Assembly (NCBI GenBank): GCA_026225055.1
Contig: JAMFSA010000215.1
Span: 1 to 64,000, forward strand
Direction: 5' to 3'
Source of the DNA: Mucilaginibacter xinganensis
GTDB lineage: Bacteria; Bacteroidota; Bacteroidia; Sphingobacteriales; Sphingobacteriaceae
Length of the DNA stretch: 64,000 bases
A program made the position numbers and the translations under genes. How positions within the stretch are numbered: the stretch's first letter is position 1; each line of letters opens with the position of its first letter. A model generated the notes under the pieces. It worked only from the letters and a program-made list of their open reading frames with translations, ran no database searches and was not told the DNA's origin. Below are positions 30,127-39,853 of this stretch, in pieces.

Positions 30127-32406
30127 TTATAATCTCCCTGTGCGCGACGGGGCAATATTGGTTAAGTAGTTAAAGCTTTGTGTTTGTTTGCCTATCTGAA
30201 TTTTAAACTCACCGGCTTCAGTTACGCGTTTGCTTAGGTCGTTAATAAATGAGATATCTGTTGGCGTAATCTTAAATGTAACTGTGCGGCTTTCGTTGGG
30301 CTTCAATTCTATCTTATCAAAACCTCTTAAACGTTTGGTGTCGGGCGTAACGGATGCATATAGCTCGCTGATGTATAGTAATACACTTTCTTTACCAACG
30401 CGACTGCCGGTATTTTTTACATCAACAGAAATGCTCAATGTTTCGCCAGCGCTTAGCGTTGGTTTGCTGATGTGCAGGTTGCTGTAGGCAAATGTGGTAT
30501 AGCTTAAACCATAACCAAATTCATAAAGTGGATTGTAACCCATAGCATCATCGCTGTTACCGTTCTCAATATTTTTGCGGTAATAGTTAACCAATGCATT
30601 AGGGTAACGAGGATAAGTGAACGGCAATCTGCCCGATGGGTTAGCATCGCCAAATAAAATATCAGCAAGCGCGTTGCCGCCTTCGTTACCTGACAAATAG
30701 GCCATAATAGTTGCGGCAGATTTACTTTCGGCCTCAGTAATAATACGTGGCCTCCCTTCGCCCATTATTAATACAATAGGTTTGCCGGTTTTTGCCAGTT
30801 CATTAGCCAGTTGTGTTTGCACTGCTGGTATGTTCAGGTCGTTTATGTTACCCGGATTTTCAGCATAAGATGGTTCGCCTAAGCATAAGACAATAACATC
30901 TGCCTTTTTTGCTGCCGCGACGGTTGCATCAATATCAACAGCATCTGTAAACGTAGTGCCAGCATGATAATCTACGTTATCCTTACCAATTTTTTGGATG
31001 ATGGCCTTTAAGATCGTGTTTTTCTCAGGAGCAAATTTATCGCTGAAATCGCCTTGCCAGGTATAGCTCCAGCCACCATCAAGTGAACGCATGGTATTAG
31101 CCGCAGGGCCGGTAACCAATACTTTCGCATCCTTTTTAAGCGGTAATATATTGTTGGTGTTTTTTAGCAGGGTGATAGATTCGGTAGCTGCCTTTAAGCT
31201 GGCGGCCTCAAACTCAGGAGAACCAAATTTTGGATAATCAGCAGGGTTGCCAACCGGGTGCTCAAAAATGCCCAGCTCATATTTAACTCTTAAGATCCTT
31301 TTAACCGACTCGTTAATGCGGGTCATTGGTACTTTATGCTCATTAACCAGTTCCTTTAAATACTTGCAGAAAGAGTAATCAAAAGGCACCATGCTCATGT
31401 CTATACCCGCATTTATGGCTATCATTACCGCGTCTTTTTGGGTAGCGGCAATGTGGTGGCGATCATGCAGATATTTAATATCCTGCCAGTCGGTTACGGC
31501 GATGCCGGTAAATTTTAATTCACCACGTAAAATATCGGTTAATAGGTATTTGCTGGCGTGAACAGGGATGCCGTTGATTTCAGATGAGTTGATCATTACC
31601 GATTTCGCGCCTGATTTAACAGCCTCGGCAAATGATGGTAAAAAGTATTCGCGCATATAACGGTCCGGGATCCAGGCTGGGGTGCGGTCCTTACCATCCA
31701 ACGGGAAGCTGTAACCTAAATAATGTTTTAAGCATGATGCAACTTTGTATTTATTGCTGATATCATCGCCCTGGTAACCTTTAATAACCGCAGCACCCAT
31801 AGTTTTCACTAAGTAAGGGTCCTCGCCAAAGGTTTCATATATACGGGGCCAAAGGGCGTTTTTACCTAAGTCGAGCACCGGGGAGAAATTCCAGGGGATA
31901 TAGCTGGCACGGGTTTCATAGGCAGTAATCTCACCTTCACGACGGGCAAGTTCGGGGTTAAAGGTAGCAGCCATGCCAATTTCCTGCGGGAAAAGCGTAG
32001 CGCCCACGGTATAGTTCTGACCGTGCATGGCATCAATACCATATATTACGGGGATCTTCAGCCTGTCTTTTGCGGCAAATTCCTGGATCTTGCTGATGAG
32101 GGCGTACCACAGTTCGCGCGAGTTAGCGCCGCCGCTTACGTTTAATATCGACCCAACATGGTATTTTAATAAAGCTACTTTTAGCTTAGCAGTATCTATC
32201 TGCAAAGGTTGTACAGCCGCGCCATCACTGGTTTGCAACACTTCATCAAGCGTAAGCTGCGTCATCTGACCGATCTTTTCGTCGAGGGTCATCTTGGCGA
32301 CCAAAGCATTAACTTTTTTATCGATAGGGCTTGCCGCGACAACATGTTGTGCTTTAACGTAAATTGCGCTGCATAAAACGGCGGCAATACATAGTGCTTT
32401 TTTCAT
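30127..32406 (-). CDS. Secreted GH3 beta-glucosidase-type enzyme (BglX-like)
   Basis: 759 residues with a signal peptide (to about 20, VKAQ), an N-terminal TIM barrel and an alpha/beta sandwich. IPVIYGIDAMHGQNYTVGAT, KVASCLKHYLGYS and GIAVTDWQDI (nucleophile D306) are typical; a C-terminal FnIII-like domain follows (from about 650: LSISVDVKNTGSRVGKESVL). The BglX class cleaves terminal beta-glucose or beta-xylose in the periplasm. It is the first gene of a two-gene unit with the GH28 and is transcribed divergently from the GH2 at 32636. The intervening 229 bp must hold both promoters. Confidence 0.93.
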   Translation of the reverse strand: MKKALCIAAVLCSAIYVKAQHVVAASPIDKKVNALVAKMTLDEKIGQMTQLTLDEVLQTSDGAAVQPLQIDTAKLKVALLKYHVGSILNVSGGANSRELWYALISKIQEFAAKDRLKIPVIYGIDAMHGQNYTVGATLFPQEIGMAATFNPELARREGEITAYETRASYIPWNFSPVLDLGKNALWPRIYETFGEDPYLVKTMGAAVIKGYQGDDISNKYKVASCLKHYLGYSFPLDGKDRTPAWIPDRYMREYFLPSFAEAVKSGAKSVMINSSEINGIPVHASKYLLTDILRGELKFTGIAVTDWQDIKYLHDRHHIAATQKDAVMIAINAGIDMSMVPFDYSFCKYLKELVNEHKVPMTRINESVKRILRVKYELGIFEHPVGNPADYPKFGSPEFEAASLKAATESITLLKNTNNILPLKKDAKVLVTGPAANTMRSLDGGWSYTWQGDFSDKFAPEKNTILKAIIQKIGKDNVDYHAGTTFTDAVDIDATVAAAKKADVIVLCLGEPSYAENPGNINDLNIPAVQTQLANELAKTGKPIVLIMGEGRPRIITEAESKSAATIMAYLSGNEGGNALADILFGDANPSGRLPFTYPRYPNALVNYYRKNIENGNSDDAMGYNPLYEFGYGLSYTTFAYSNLHISKPTLSAGETLSISVDVKNTGSRVGKESVLLYISELYASVTPDTKRLRGFDKIELKPNESRTVTFKITPTDISFINDLSKRVTEAGEFKIQIGKQTQSFNYLTNIAPSRTGRL

Positions 32407-32635
32407 AAATATAAATATAGGCTATAACCTTGGGTTTTAATAAAATGCCCAATAAAAGCCGGGCACTAAGTTATATGAAGTAAAAAATTTATCAGCCGAA
32501 TGGTAAAATAATGTCAACAATTGCGATAAAAATATAACTGTTTAAAAAACTATAAATTCTATATTTCGTCACATTTTGCCGGTTTAATTAAGCTTTATAA
32601 AGTTAACCGGAATACAAGTTAATAATATTATAAAT

Positions 32636-35437
32636 ATGATAATGAAAAAGGGGATCAAATTTCTACCGATATTTTTATCCGGCTTACTTTTAAATGTAAA
32701 CCTTTACGCGCAAAAGGGCAGCATTAAGCAGGTTAAACTTACCGACTTTCAGCTACAGGCATCGGGTTTAATTAATGAAGATGGCGGCGCTATATCGCAA
32801 CCAAAATATGAATCAAGTGTATACTGGTTCCCGGTAAAAGTACCATCGACGGTGCTTACAGGGCTTGTTGCCAACAAAATTTATCCTTCGCCATACCTGG
32901 GGCTGAATAATATGCTGATCCCCGATGCATCAGACAAATTCAATAAAGAATATAACCTTGAGCAATACAGCTTTTTGCCCAATCAGCCTAATCCATGGAA
33001 AAAACCTTACTGGTACCGTACTACTTTTAACGTGCCTGCAAGCGACAGGGGAAGGGTATTCCAACTGATATTTAAAGGTATAAATTATCGTGCAGCCGTA
33101 TGGGTAAACGGTAAACAGATCACTGACTCCACACAAATGGCGGGCATGTTTGCCGAATATAGCTTAGACGTAAGCAAGCAGATCATTCCCGGCGGAACGA
33201 ATGCTTTGGCAGTGAAGATCTATCCTTTGGATGAGCCAGGTTTTCCCGACAAAGAACAACTGGAAGCAATGGGGCCATTCTTTTTAAACGGCGGCCCAAC
33301 CGGCGATATAGGTAAAAATGTTACCATGCTATGTTCTGTGGGCTGGGACTGGATCCCACCTGTGCGCGACCGTAACATGGGCATTTGGCAGCCGGTTTTC
33401 CTGCGTACTACAGGGGCAGTAACTATAGGCCATCCGCAATTAAAAACGGATCTGCCTAATTTGCCGGATACAAGTGTTGCTAAATTATCACTGAACTTAA
33501 CTTTAACGAACCATACAGCTATCGCCAAAAACGGTACGCTTACCGTTTCTATAAAACCGGAAAACTTTGCAGGTGCGCCTGTACAGTTCTCAAAACCGGT
33601 AAGTGTTGGCACAAATTCATCAAAGGAAATTGGCTTTAACGCCGATAACGTTAGTGCTTTATTAATCCATCAGCCGCATTTATGGTGGCCTACCGGTTAT
33701 GGTAAGGCAAATTTATACCAGATCCGCCTGCAATATACCGATGCTGAAGGTATGGCTGATGATACCACTTTTGTATTTGGTGTGCGTACAGTTAGCTCAC
33801 AATCAACAGATGTAAACGGCTATAACCGTCGTGATTTTTACGTGAACGGCAGGCGTGTACACTTGGTAGGTGGTGCCTGGGTACCGGATATGATGGTGAA
33901 TCGCGATTCCGCACGTTATGATTACGAGCTGCACCTATGCAAAAACGCCAACGTGAATCTGGTACGTATTTGGGGCGGTGGTGTTACGCCTCCTGATGCG
34001 TTTTGGAACGCTGCCGACAGGTACGGACTTATGGTATGGTCGGATTTTTGGGTTACAGGCGATACCCAGGGCGAGTTTAAAGGCTCACCAGATTGGCCGC
34101 TTGAAGGTAATGTGTTTGTTAAAAACGTATTAAGCACCATCTACCGCATCCGTAACCACCCAAGCTTACTTGTTTGGACAGGTGGTAACGAGGGCCACGC
34201 GCGTAAGGAACTGTATGATGCCATGCGCGATAATATTATTGCTTTGGATGGTACAAGGCCATTTATCCCAAGCTCATCAGGCTTTGCAAAATTGCCTGCG
34301 GGATGGAAAGGTGCTTATCCTGACGAAAAAACATCGGGCGTTTATAGCGGTGGCCCGTACGCTTGGAGAGATCCTAAAGAATATTATAAACTGGCTGATG
34401 CCGGTAAGGATTGGGTATTTAAGGATGAAACAGGGATTCCATCTCAGCCACCATATACTACTTTGGCAAAGGTGGTCACTAATTTAACATGGGATACCAA
34501 ACTGCCTTTCCCGCTTAATAATACCTGGGGCTATCATGATGCCGCTACCGGTGCAGGTAAGTACGATGAATATTATAAAGATATGGTGAGCCGTTATGGG
34601 CAGCCAACTACCATGGTTAATTTCTCCGACAAAATGCAGCTGATGAATGCCACCGGCTACCAGGGTATTTTTGAAGCCGACGGACATAAACTGAATGAAA
34701 CCGGCGGTGTAATGCTTTGGAAACTGAACGCGGCATTGCCAAGTGTAATATGGCAGATATACGATTGGTACCTTGAGCCCAACGCTGGCTATTATGCCAT
34801 GCAAAATGCCTGCGAAGCCAAACATATCCAGTTTAACCAGGATGATTCAACCGTAATGGTTATTAACCGTACTTTAAAAAGTACAGGTGTTTTAACTGCG
34901 CAGGCCGATGTTTATTCGGTGGATAGTAAGGTATTGTATCATCATACAAGCACGGTGAATTTATCATCAACAGGCACACAATCGGCTATGCCGTTAAAAG
35001 CTGTTTTGGCTGATATTAAGGATATGTGCTTTATCGTATTGAAACTGAAAGATGCGAGCGGTAATGTAATATCACGCAATGCTTACTGGACAGCCCCGGG
35101 CAACGATTACAAGGCATTGAACGGCATGGGCCATACTAACCTCACTACCAAACTCATTAGGGCTGAGAAAGGTTATAAGGAGAATAAATGGATCTTACAG
35201 ATCAGCAACAACAGCAAACAGATCGCATTTTTTGTGCGCCCGCAACTTATGGTTAATGGCGAAGAAGTGATGCCATCGTACTGGTCGGCAAACTATTTTA
35301 CATTAGCGCCGGGCGAAAGTACAACGGTATCAGTTAGCGCGCCATGGGCAAAGGTAGGTGGCCAAAACCCAACCGTTTTAGTTGAGGGTTGGAATGTGGA
35401 TAAGCAGGTGGTGGCGTTGGCATCAGCCGTGAAGTAA
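32636..35437 (+). CDS. Secreted GH2 enzyme, exo-beta-glucosaminidase / beta-mannosidase subgroup
   Basis: 933 residues with a signal peptide to about residue 25 (NLYAQ). A second ATG two codons downstream is an equal start candidate. GH2 order: sugar-binding sandwich (about 30-200), Ig-like domain (about 255-385), TIM barrel (about 390-680) and two C-terminal beta domains. The acid/base is E519 in VWTGGNEG; E598 in FKDETG is the probable nucleophile. NLVRIWGGGVTPPDAFWNAA and DRYGLMVWSDFWVTG are strong signatures of the CsxA/mannosylglycoprotein-mannosidase branch rather than beta-galactosidases. Near the mannan operon, beta-mannoside processing is plausible. Confidence 0.9.
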   Translation: MIMKKGIKFLPIFLSGLLLNVNLYAQKGSIKQVKLTDFQLQASGLINEDGGAISQPKYESSVYWFPVKVPSTVLTGLVANKIYPSPYLGLNNMLIPDASDKFNKEYNLEQYSFLPNQPNPWKKPYWYRTTFNVPASDRGRVFQLIFKGINYRAAVWVNGKQITDSTQMAGMFAEYSLDVSKQIIPGGTNALAVKIYPLDEPGFPDKEQLEAMGPFFLNGGPTGDIGKNVTMLCSVGWDWIPPVRDRNMGIWQPVFLRTTGAVTIGHPQLKTDLPNLPDTSVAKLSLNLTLTNHTAIAKNGTLTVSIKPENFAGAPVQFSKPVSVGTNSSKEIGFNADNVSALLIHQPHLWWPTGYGKANLYQIRLQYTDAEGMADDTTFVFGVRTVSSQSTDVNGYNRRDFYVNGRRVHLVGGAWVPDMMVNRDSARYDYELHLCKNANVNLVRIWGGGVTPPDAFWNAADRYGLMVWSDFWVTGDTQGEFKGSPDWPLEGNVFVKNVLSTIYRIRNHPSLLVWTGGNEGHARKELYDAMRDNIIALDGTRPFIPSSSGFAKLPAGWKGAYPDEKTSGVYSGGPYAWRDPKEYYKLADAGKDWVFKDETGIPSQPPYTTLAKVVTNLTWDTKLPFPLNNTWGYHDAATGAGKYDEYYKDMVSRYGQPTTMVNFSDKMQLMNATGYQGIFEADGHKLNETGGVMLWKLNAALPSVIWQIYDWYLEPNAGYYAMQNACEAKHIQFNQDDSTVMVINRTLKSTGVLTAQADVYSVDSKVLYHHTSTVNLSSTGTQSAMPLKAVLADIKDMCFIVLKLKDASGNVISRNAYWTAPGNDYKALNGMGHTNLTTKLIRAEKGYKENKWILQISNNSKQIAFFVRPQLMVNGEEVMPSYWSANYFTLAPGESTTVSVSAPWAKVGGQNPTVLVEGWNVDKQVVALASAVK

Positions 35438-35460
35438 TATAAAACCTACCCAAAAAGAAT

Positions 35461-35602
35461 GCCCCGTAGGAGCAAAACGTTGGTAGAAAAAACAATGGAA
35501 ATTTTTATCGTGCCGTAGGTATGTAACGCTGATAGTTACGTACCTACGGCACGATTGTTTTTTGGCTATTTTTTCTACCAATGTTTAACCCCGATGGGGT
35601 TA
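35461..35602. repeat. TTGGTAGAAA...TTCTACCAA inverted repeat (copy 3)
   Basis: The best-preserved copy. The central stem CGTGCCGTAGGTATGTAAC (35509-35527) pairs with GTTACGTACCTACGGCACG (35535-35553) at 18 of 19 positions. Outer GTTGGTAGAAAA pairs with TTTTCTACCAA. The ends carry GCCCCGTAGGAGC and AACCCCGATGGGGTT. It follows the GH2 stop codon by 23 bp. Confidence 0.8.
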
Positions 35603-35612
35603 GGAAATGTTT

Positions 35613-35776
35613 TTCACCCTCTTTACGGCTTGCCGTAGAGAGGGTCGACGAACGTAGTGAAGTCGGGGTGAGTTAACTCTTCGCAATGTATTGGCGCTAA
35701 TGTCCGCTCGCAAATTTGACTCACCCGGTCGTTGCTTCGCTCGACCACCCTCTCTCCGCTGCGCGCAAAGAGGGTA
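35613..35776. repeat. Two half-copies of the GGGTGAGTC repeat, inside-out
   Basis: 35613-35675 runs TTCACCCTCTTTACGG...GTCGGGGTGAGTTA and 35717-35776 runs TGACTCACCCGGTCGTTGC...AAAGAGGGTA. Compared with 8009-8122 and 19691-19827, the two arms are in swapped order, with 41 bp of other sequence between them. Confidence 0.68.
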
Positions 35777-35833
35777 GGGGAAAGTTAGAATAATCTTGTT
35801 GAACTAAATTAGATAAATTAAATCTCAACGCCT

Positions 35834-35938
35834 CATTGCGAGGTACGAAGCAATCCCTAACTATACAGGACGAGTAGAAAGGTGTAAATCATTGCATCAT
35901 GATCTGCACAGTTAGGGATTGCTTCGTACCTCGCAATG
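35834..35938. repeat. CATTGCGAGGTACGAAG...complement, perfect 28-bp inverted repeat
   Basis: Arms at 35834-35861 and 35911-35938 are exact complements over 28 bp (CATTGCGAGGTACGAAGCAA...). The loop is 49 nt. On the plus strand it is followed by GGCGCTTTTTTGA, so it could end transcription from the GH2 side. The stretch 35438-35968 therefore consists almost entirely of three different repeats. Confidence 0.85.
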
Positions 35939-35968
35939 GCGCTTTTTTGATTTCACTTCAATAATCAC

Positions 35969-37042
35969 CTACCAATTCTCCACCTGCTTTATATATTCAG
36001 CCAACTGCTGGGCAATAACCTGGTGCTGCGCCATGCCGGGATGGGAGCCGCAGCCATCGTTATAGCCTTTATCAAAAAAGTAGTGATAAATTTGATGGTC
36101 GCCTTCATCATTTAGGTATTGCTGGATGCTGGTGATGTATTTTTTAAGGATCACCCTCAAATCATTATTTGCCATGGGGCTGCTTACGCAAATAATATCC
36201 GCTTTGGGATAATGCGCCCTTACCGTTTTTACAAAGGATACGTAGGCGCTGCAAAATGCTGTTGAATCCTGGTTGCCATCATTCTGACCGAGGCAGATGG
36301 TAACAACATCGGGTTTATAGTTGGAGAAGTTCCATTTCAGGGTGTCAGCGCGCGGGTTTATCTTGTCGAATACCTGCGGCATCACAATGTCCATTTTGCA
36401 GCAACTATGGATCATGCCGATGCCCGATACCGCTGTGATAGACCATTGTGCGTTTAGTTGCCTCGCTACGGTTGGCCCGTAGCTCAAGTAAGCATTATGT
36501 TGATCGAACCACTGGCCCTTATCGCATTTTACGGTCGATTCATCAATGCCGGAACCGCAGGTAATAGAATCGCCTATAAATTCTATCTTTCGTTTTGGTT
36601 CTTTTATGCTTAACAGTTTTTCGCATTTCAAGCCAACAAACTCAATATAGCCAATGCCCGATTCTGTATCCTTACAAATGGTAACAGTATGCTCGCCGGG
36701 GGCGAGGTCCTTCGCTACCTCTATCACATTGGTTTTGCCGGTGGTTTGTATCCTGAAGGGTTTGTTGTTATCAATAGCAACCTCCAGATAATTGTGCAGC
36801 TTGCCGTACAGCACCTCATCATTAACGGATATGGATAATGATGTTCCCTCAAACTTAGCCTGCACATATACTCCCGGCTGCCAGAAACGGGGCTTCAATG
36901 GGTCACTGAAATCTACCCGGCCTACATATTTGATGTGCTTGTCATTCGCACTAAAAAATGTAACCTCTTTTGATTTTACAGGCTTCGCCAATGCGCAACA
37001 GGTGGTGGCTAAGGCTATAATGAGGGAAAAGGCGTATTTCAT
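35969..37042 (-). CDS. Secreted SGNH esterase, CE2-type acetyl-polysaccharide esterase
   Basis: 357 residues with a signal peptide (about 1-19, CCALA). An N-terminal jelly-roll (about 30-145, with RVDFSDPLKPRFWQPGVYV) is followed by an SGNH hydrolase domain: FIGDSITCGSG (nucleophile S159), CLGQNDGNQDS (oxyanion Asn) and GCGSHPGMAQHQ (catalytic H334). This two-domain order is that of carbohydrate esterase family 2, which removes acetyl groups from xylan, mannan or cello-oligosaccharides. It is the last gene of the mannan operon (20 bp after GH27). Deacetylation of galactoglucomannan is the natural reading. Confidence 0.88.
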   Translation of the reverse strand: MKYAFSLIIALATTCCALAKPVKSKEVTFFSANDKHIKYVGRVDFSDPLKPRFWQPGVYVQAKFEGTSLSISVNDEVLYGKLHNYLEVAIDNNKPFRIQTTGKTNVIEVAKDLAPGEHTVTICKDTESGIGYIEFVGLKCEKLLSIKEPKRKIEFIGDSITCGSGIDESTVKCDKGQWFDQHNAYLSYGPTVARQLNAQWSITAVSGIGMIHSCCKMDIVMPQVFDKINPRADTLKWNFSNYKPDVVTICLGQNDGNQDSTAFCSAYVSFVKTVRAHYPKADIICVSSPMANNDLRVILKKYITSIQQYLNDEGDHQIYHYFFDKGYNDGCGSHPGMAQHQVIAQQLAEYIKQVENW

Positions 37043-37062
37043 GTTTGATCTGATAAAAAAGC

Positions 37063-38286
37063 TTATTGTTTGCTCAATTTAAGCATCACCACATCATGTG
37101 CGCCGATGGTTTGTTTAAAGGCCCTTTCGGTAGTGCCTATATTCTTTTTGGCCCACAAATCGCGCAGGGAATAGTTGGTTTTGCCGAAATCTATATCCAG
37201 CTTCGCGATGGCATCAACCAAAGTATGCTCTTTCCAATCGAAATAAACATTTTGCGGGCGCGATGAACGGTTCAGGAAGCATACAGCCAGGCTGTTATCT
37301 TTTAGCGGTTTTACATAGATCTCCAAACCATCAAACGAATAATATTTAAAGCCCTGTACACCCAATGAGTCCTGATCTACAGCTATCACTTCCTTATTGG
37401 TAAGGATGGCTTTAGTTTGATCGCTCATTTTACGCAGATCGTTACCGGCGATGAGTGGCGCGGCAAGCATACACCATAGGGAGAAGTGTGCTTTGTCCTC
37501 AGCATAGGTCATCCCGTTGCCAACTTCCAGCATATCGAGGTCGTTCCAATGGCCGGGGCCTGCATATTGCCTGATGGCGTTTTGTAGATCGAGGATATGA
37601 GTTACGCTGTATGACGACCATGAACCATTGCTCAGGTCCTTATCAAAACCAGCATGAATATCGCTGGTGGTGCGCCATAGTTGGCCCACATTTTTTGCCC
37701 ATAACCATGGCTGGTGATTACCCCATTCACAAAGACTGAAGATCATTGGCCTGCCCGCCGCGCGGATGGCCTTGCTCATGGTAGTATAAGCATCACGCGC
37801 GTTGATGCTGTCGGTATTGCACCAGTCGAACTTTAAATAATCTACACCCCATGAAGCGTAGAGGCGGGCATCCTGATATTCGTAGCCGTGTGTGCCGGGA
37901 TAGCCTGCGCAGGTTTTTGTGCCTGCACAATTGTAAATGCCAAATTTAAGGCCTTTGGAATGTACATAATCAGCAAACTCTTTCATCCCGTTAGGGAATT
38001 TTTTAGGGTCGGCTACCAGGTTGCCGTTATTATCGCGGTCCATAGCCATCCAGCCATCATCCAAAACAAAGTAGGTATAACCCGCATCGCGCATACCTGA
38101 TGCTACGTAGGCATCAACCATACCTTTCAGTAAAGGCTCATCTATTTTAGTTTGGAAAGTGTTCCAGCTGTTCCAGCCCATAGGCGGGGTTTGGCCCAGT
38201 TCTTCAAATTTTTGGGCGAACAGATGTGTATATGAAGCTGTGCTGATGAGCAGGACAATAAGGGTTGCTTTAAAATATTTCATCAT
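37063..38286 (-). CDS. Secreted GH27 alpha-galactosidase
   Basis: From the double ATG at 38286 this is 407 residues, 4 bp after the GH28 stop. The frame extends 8 codons further upstream but overlaps that gene. A signal peptide ends near HLFAQ. The GH27/clan-D barrel is clear: TPPMGWNSWNTF, YFVLDDGW, KFGIYNCAGTKTC, the nucleophile in YLKFDWCN (D154) and the acid/base in WRTTSDI (D209). A C-terminal beta domain follows. It removes alpha-1,6-galactose from galactomannan or oligosaccharides. Its position among the epimerase, GH130 and CE2 genes supports a role in stripping mannan side chains. Confidence 0.95.
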   Translation of the reverse strand: MMKYFKATLIVLLISTASYTHLFAQKFEELGQTPPMGWNSWNTFQTKIDEPLLKGMVDAYVASGMRDAGYTYFVLDDGWMAMDRDNNGNLVADPKKFPNGMKEFADYVHSKGLKFGIYNCAGTKTCAGYPGTHGYEYQDARLYASWGVDYLKFDWCNTDSINARDAYTTMSKAIRAAGRPMIFSLCEWGNHQPWLWAKNVGQLWRTTSDIHAGFDKDLSNGSWSSYSVTHILDLQNAIRQYAGPGHWNDLDMLEVGNGMTYAEDKAHFSLWCMLAAPLIAGNDLRKMSDQTKAILTNKEVIAVDQDSLGVQGFKYYSFDGLEIYVKPLKDNSLAVCFLNRSSRPQNVYFDWKEHTLVDAIAKLDIDFGKTNYSLRDLWAKKNIGTTERAFKQTIGAHDVVMLKLSKQ

Positions 38287-38290
38287 AAGT

Positions 38291-39796
38291 TTATGGATTG
38301 AGTTTGCCATCCGGCAGGTTTAATGATTGAAAGAGGGTTGTTCCGGATGAATTGGTTTGTACAATTGGTGAAGTGGCGGTGTTATCCGGTGCTTTTACAA
38401 AAAGCAGGCCGGCAGATTTTACATTATCAAAGCTAATAGCAGGGCGTGCATCATTGTTGATGAGATGCAGTTCGATATCATCCAGTTTTAAGCCATCTGC
38501 GTGGCGGGCATAAATACCATAGGCAGGCAATACGCCAAATGAACCAGGTTCAGGGTAGCCTTTTTCCAGTTCGGGAACAATGTTTTTAGCCTGATCGGCA
38601 GTGCCGTTACCTTTGAAATAGAATTTGGCATTTTTAATTTCGATATCATTTATTGTGTGATCCTTTATGCCGCTAATTAATATCGCAGTCCGTACATTAT
38701 AGGCTACAACATTGCTGATGATCACCCGGCGCAGTTCGCCAATCTTTGCGGTATCGGGCCCGCGCATGCGCGATGCCAGGCGTAAAAATATGGGCGCGTT
38801 TGCAATATCGCGCATGGTGATGTTGGTGATGGTTACATCTTCCAGCAAGCCACCATCGACAGTCTCTAACGCTAGTCCACGACAATAATTGAAAGTACAA
38901 TTTGATATGGCGATATTCTTAAACCCGCCGTTTGATTCAGTTCCCAGCTTGATGCGCCCGGTAGGCTCAAAATTAGGGTTAGGATTCCGCTGGTAAGTTC
39001 CATCTAAAAACGAACCCTCGTTAAAACCGCTTACGGCGCAATTGGTAATGGTTACATTTTCGGTAGCACGGGCAAAGCCTAAGGCGAAGGTGCTTTTAAG
39101 GCAGATGCCATCATCATTAGGGGAGTTTACGCTGCAGTTGCTCACATGCACGTTACGACAGCAGTCGATATCCATGCCATCACGGTTAGTATCTTCCTTA
39201 ACGTTATTAATGTTGAGGTTATCAACCCCGGTAGCCAGAATGCCGAACCAGCCGCCGTGGGCAATGGTAATATCGCTGATATTAATGTTGCGGCACTTAT
39301 AAAGCGCGATGGCTTTATTGGCGCTTTGTTTACTCTTAACATAATCGTGGTACAGGCCCTTGCCCCATATGGTTCCCTGACCAAGTATCGAAACATCGTG
39401 TATGTTTTCGCCCCAGATCAAACTGTTGTGGAAATGGCTATGGCCGGAATCCTGGTAAGTGGTGTTTATGGTGTTTTCTTCCTCATCATAATCATTTGCC
39501 GCGGTCACAGGGGCAGCTATGATAGTGGCACCCTGATCTAAATACAAGGAAACATTGCTTTTTAGGCGGATAGAACCCGACAAATAATTTCCCGCAGGTA
39601 TAAAAATTGTTCCGCCGCCTGCATTCGCGGCAGCATCAATGGCTTTATTTATGGCTTTACTGTCAAGGTTTTGACCATCGCCAATTGCGCCGAACTGTTT
39701 AACATTGTATGAACCGTTGTTTTGCGCTTTTGCAAATTGCAGGGATAGCAGCAATATAAATGCTGCGAGTTTAATGCTATAAATTTTGCTGCTCAT
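38291..39796 (-). CDS. Secreted GH28-family beta-helix hydrolase (second paralogue)
   Basis: 501 residues with a signal peptide to about residue 24 (AKAQ). It has the same strap as the paralogue at 28536 (KQFGAIGDGQNLDSKAINKA, then GGGTIFIPAGNYLSGSIRLK). A beta-helix with DGMDIDCCRNVHVSNCSVNS and NDDGICLKS supplies the catalytic Asp pair. The GHG motif is replaced (GFNEGSFLDG). It is related to polygalacturonase-like enzymes but lies in the middle of a mannan operon, so its substrate may be a non-pectic side chain. Spacing is 57 bp after the epimerase gene and 4 bp before GH27. Confidence 0.86.
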   Translation of the reverse strand: MSSKIYSIKLAAFILLLSLQFAKAQNNGSYNVKQFGAIGDGQNLDSKAINKAIDAAANAGGGTIFIPAGNYLSGSIRLKSNVSLYLDQGATIIAAPVTAANDYDEEENTINTTYQDSGHSHFHNSLIWGENIHDVSILGQGTIWGKGLYHDYVKSKQSANKAIALYKCRNINISDITIAHGGWFGILATGVDNLNINNVKEDTNRDGMDIDCCRNVHVSNCSVNSPNDDGICLKSTFALGFARATENVTITNCAVSGFNEGSFLDGTYQRNPNPNFEPTGRIKLGTESNGGFKNIAISNCTFNYCRGLALETVDGGLLEDVTITNITMRDIANAPIFLRLASRMRGPDTAKIGELRRVIISNVVAYNVRTAILISGIKDHTINDIEIKNAKFYFKGNGTADQAKNIVPELEKGYPEPGSFGVLPAYGIYARHADGLKLDDIELHLINNDARPAISFDNVKSAGLLFVKAPDNTATSPIVQTNSSGTTLFQSLNLPDGKLNP

Positions 39797-39853
39797 TTTG
39801 GTTGAAATTGATACCCTAAATTTATTTATAATCCCTGTTATTAATGCTTTTAA

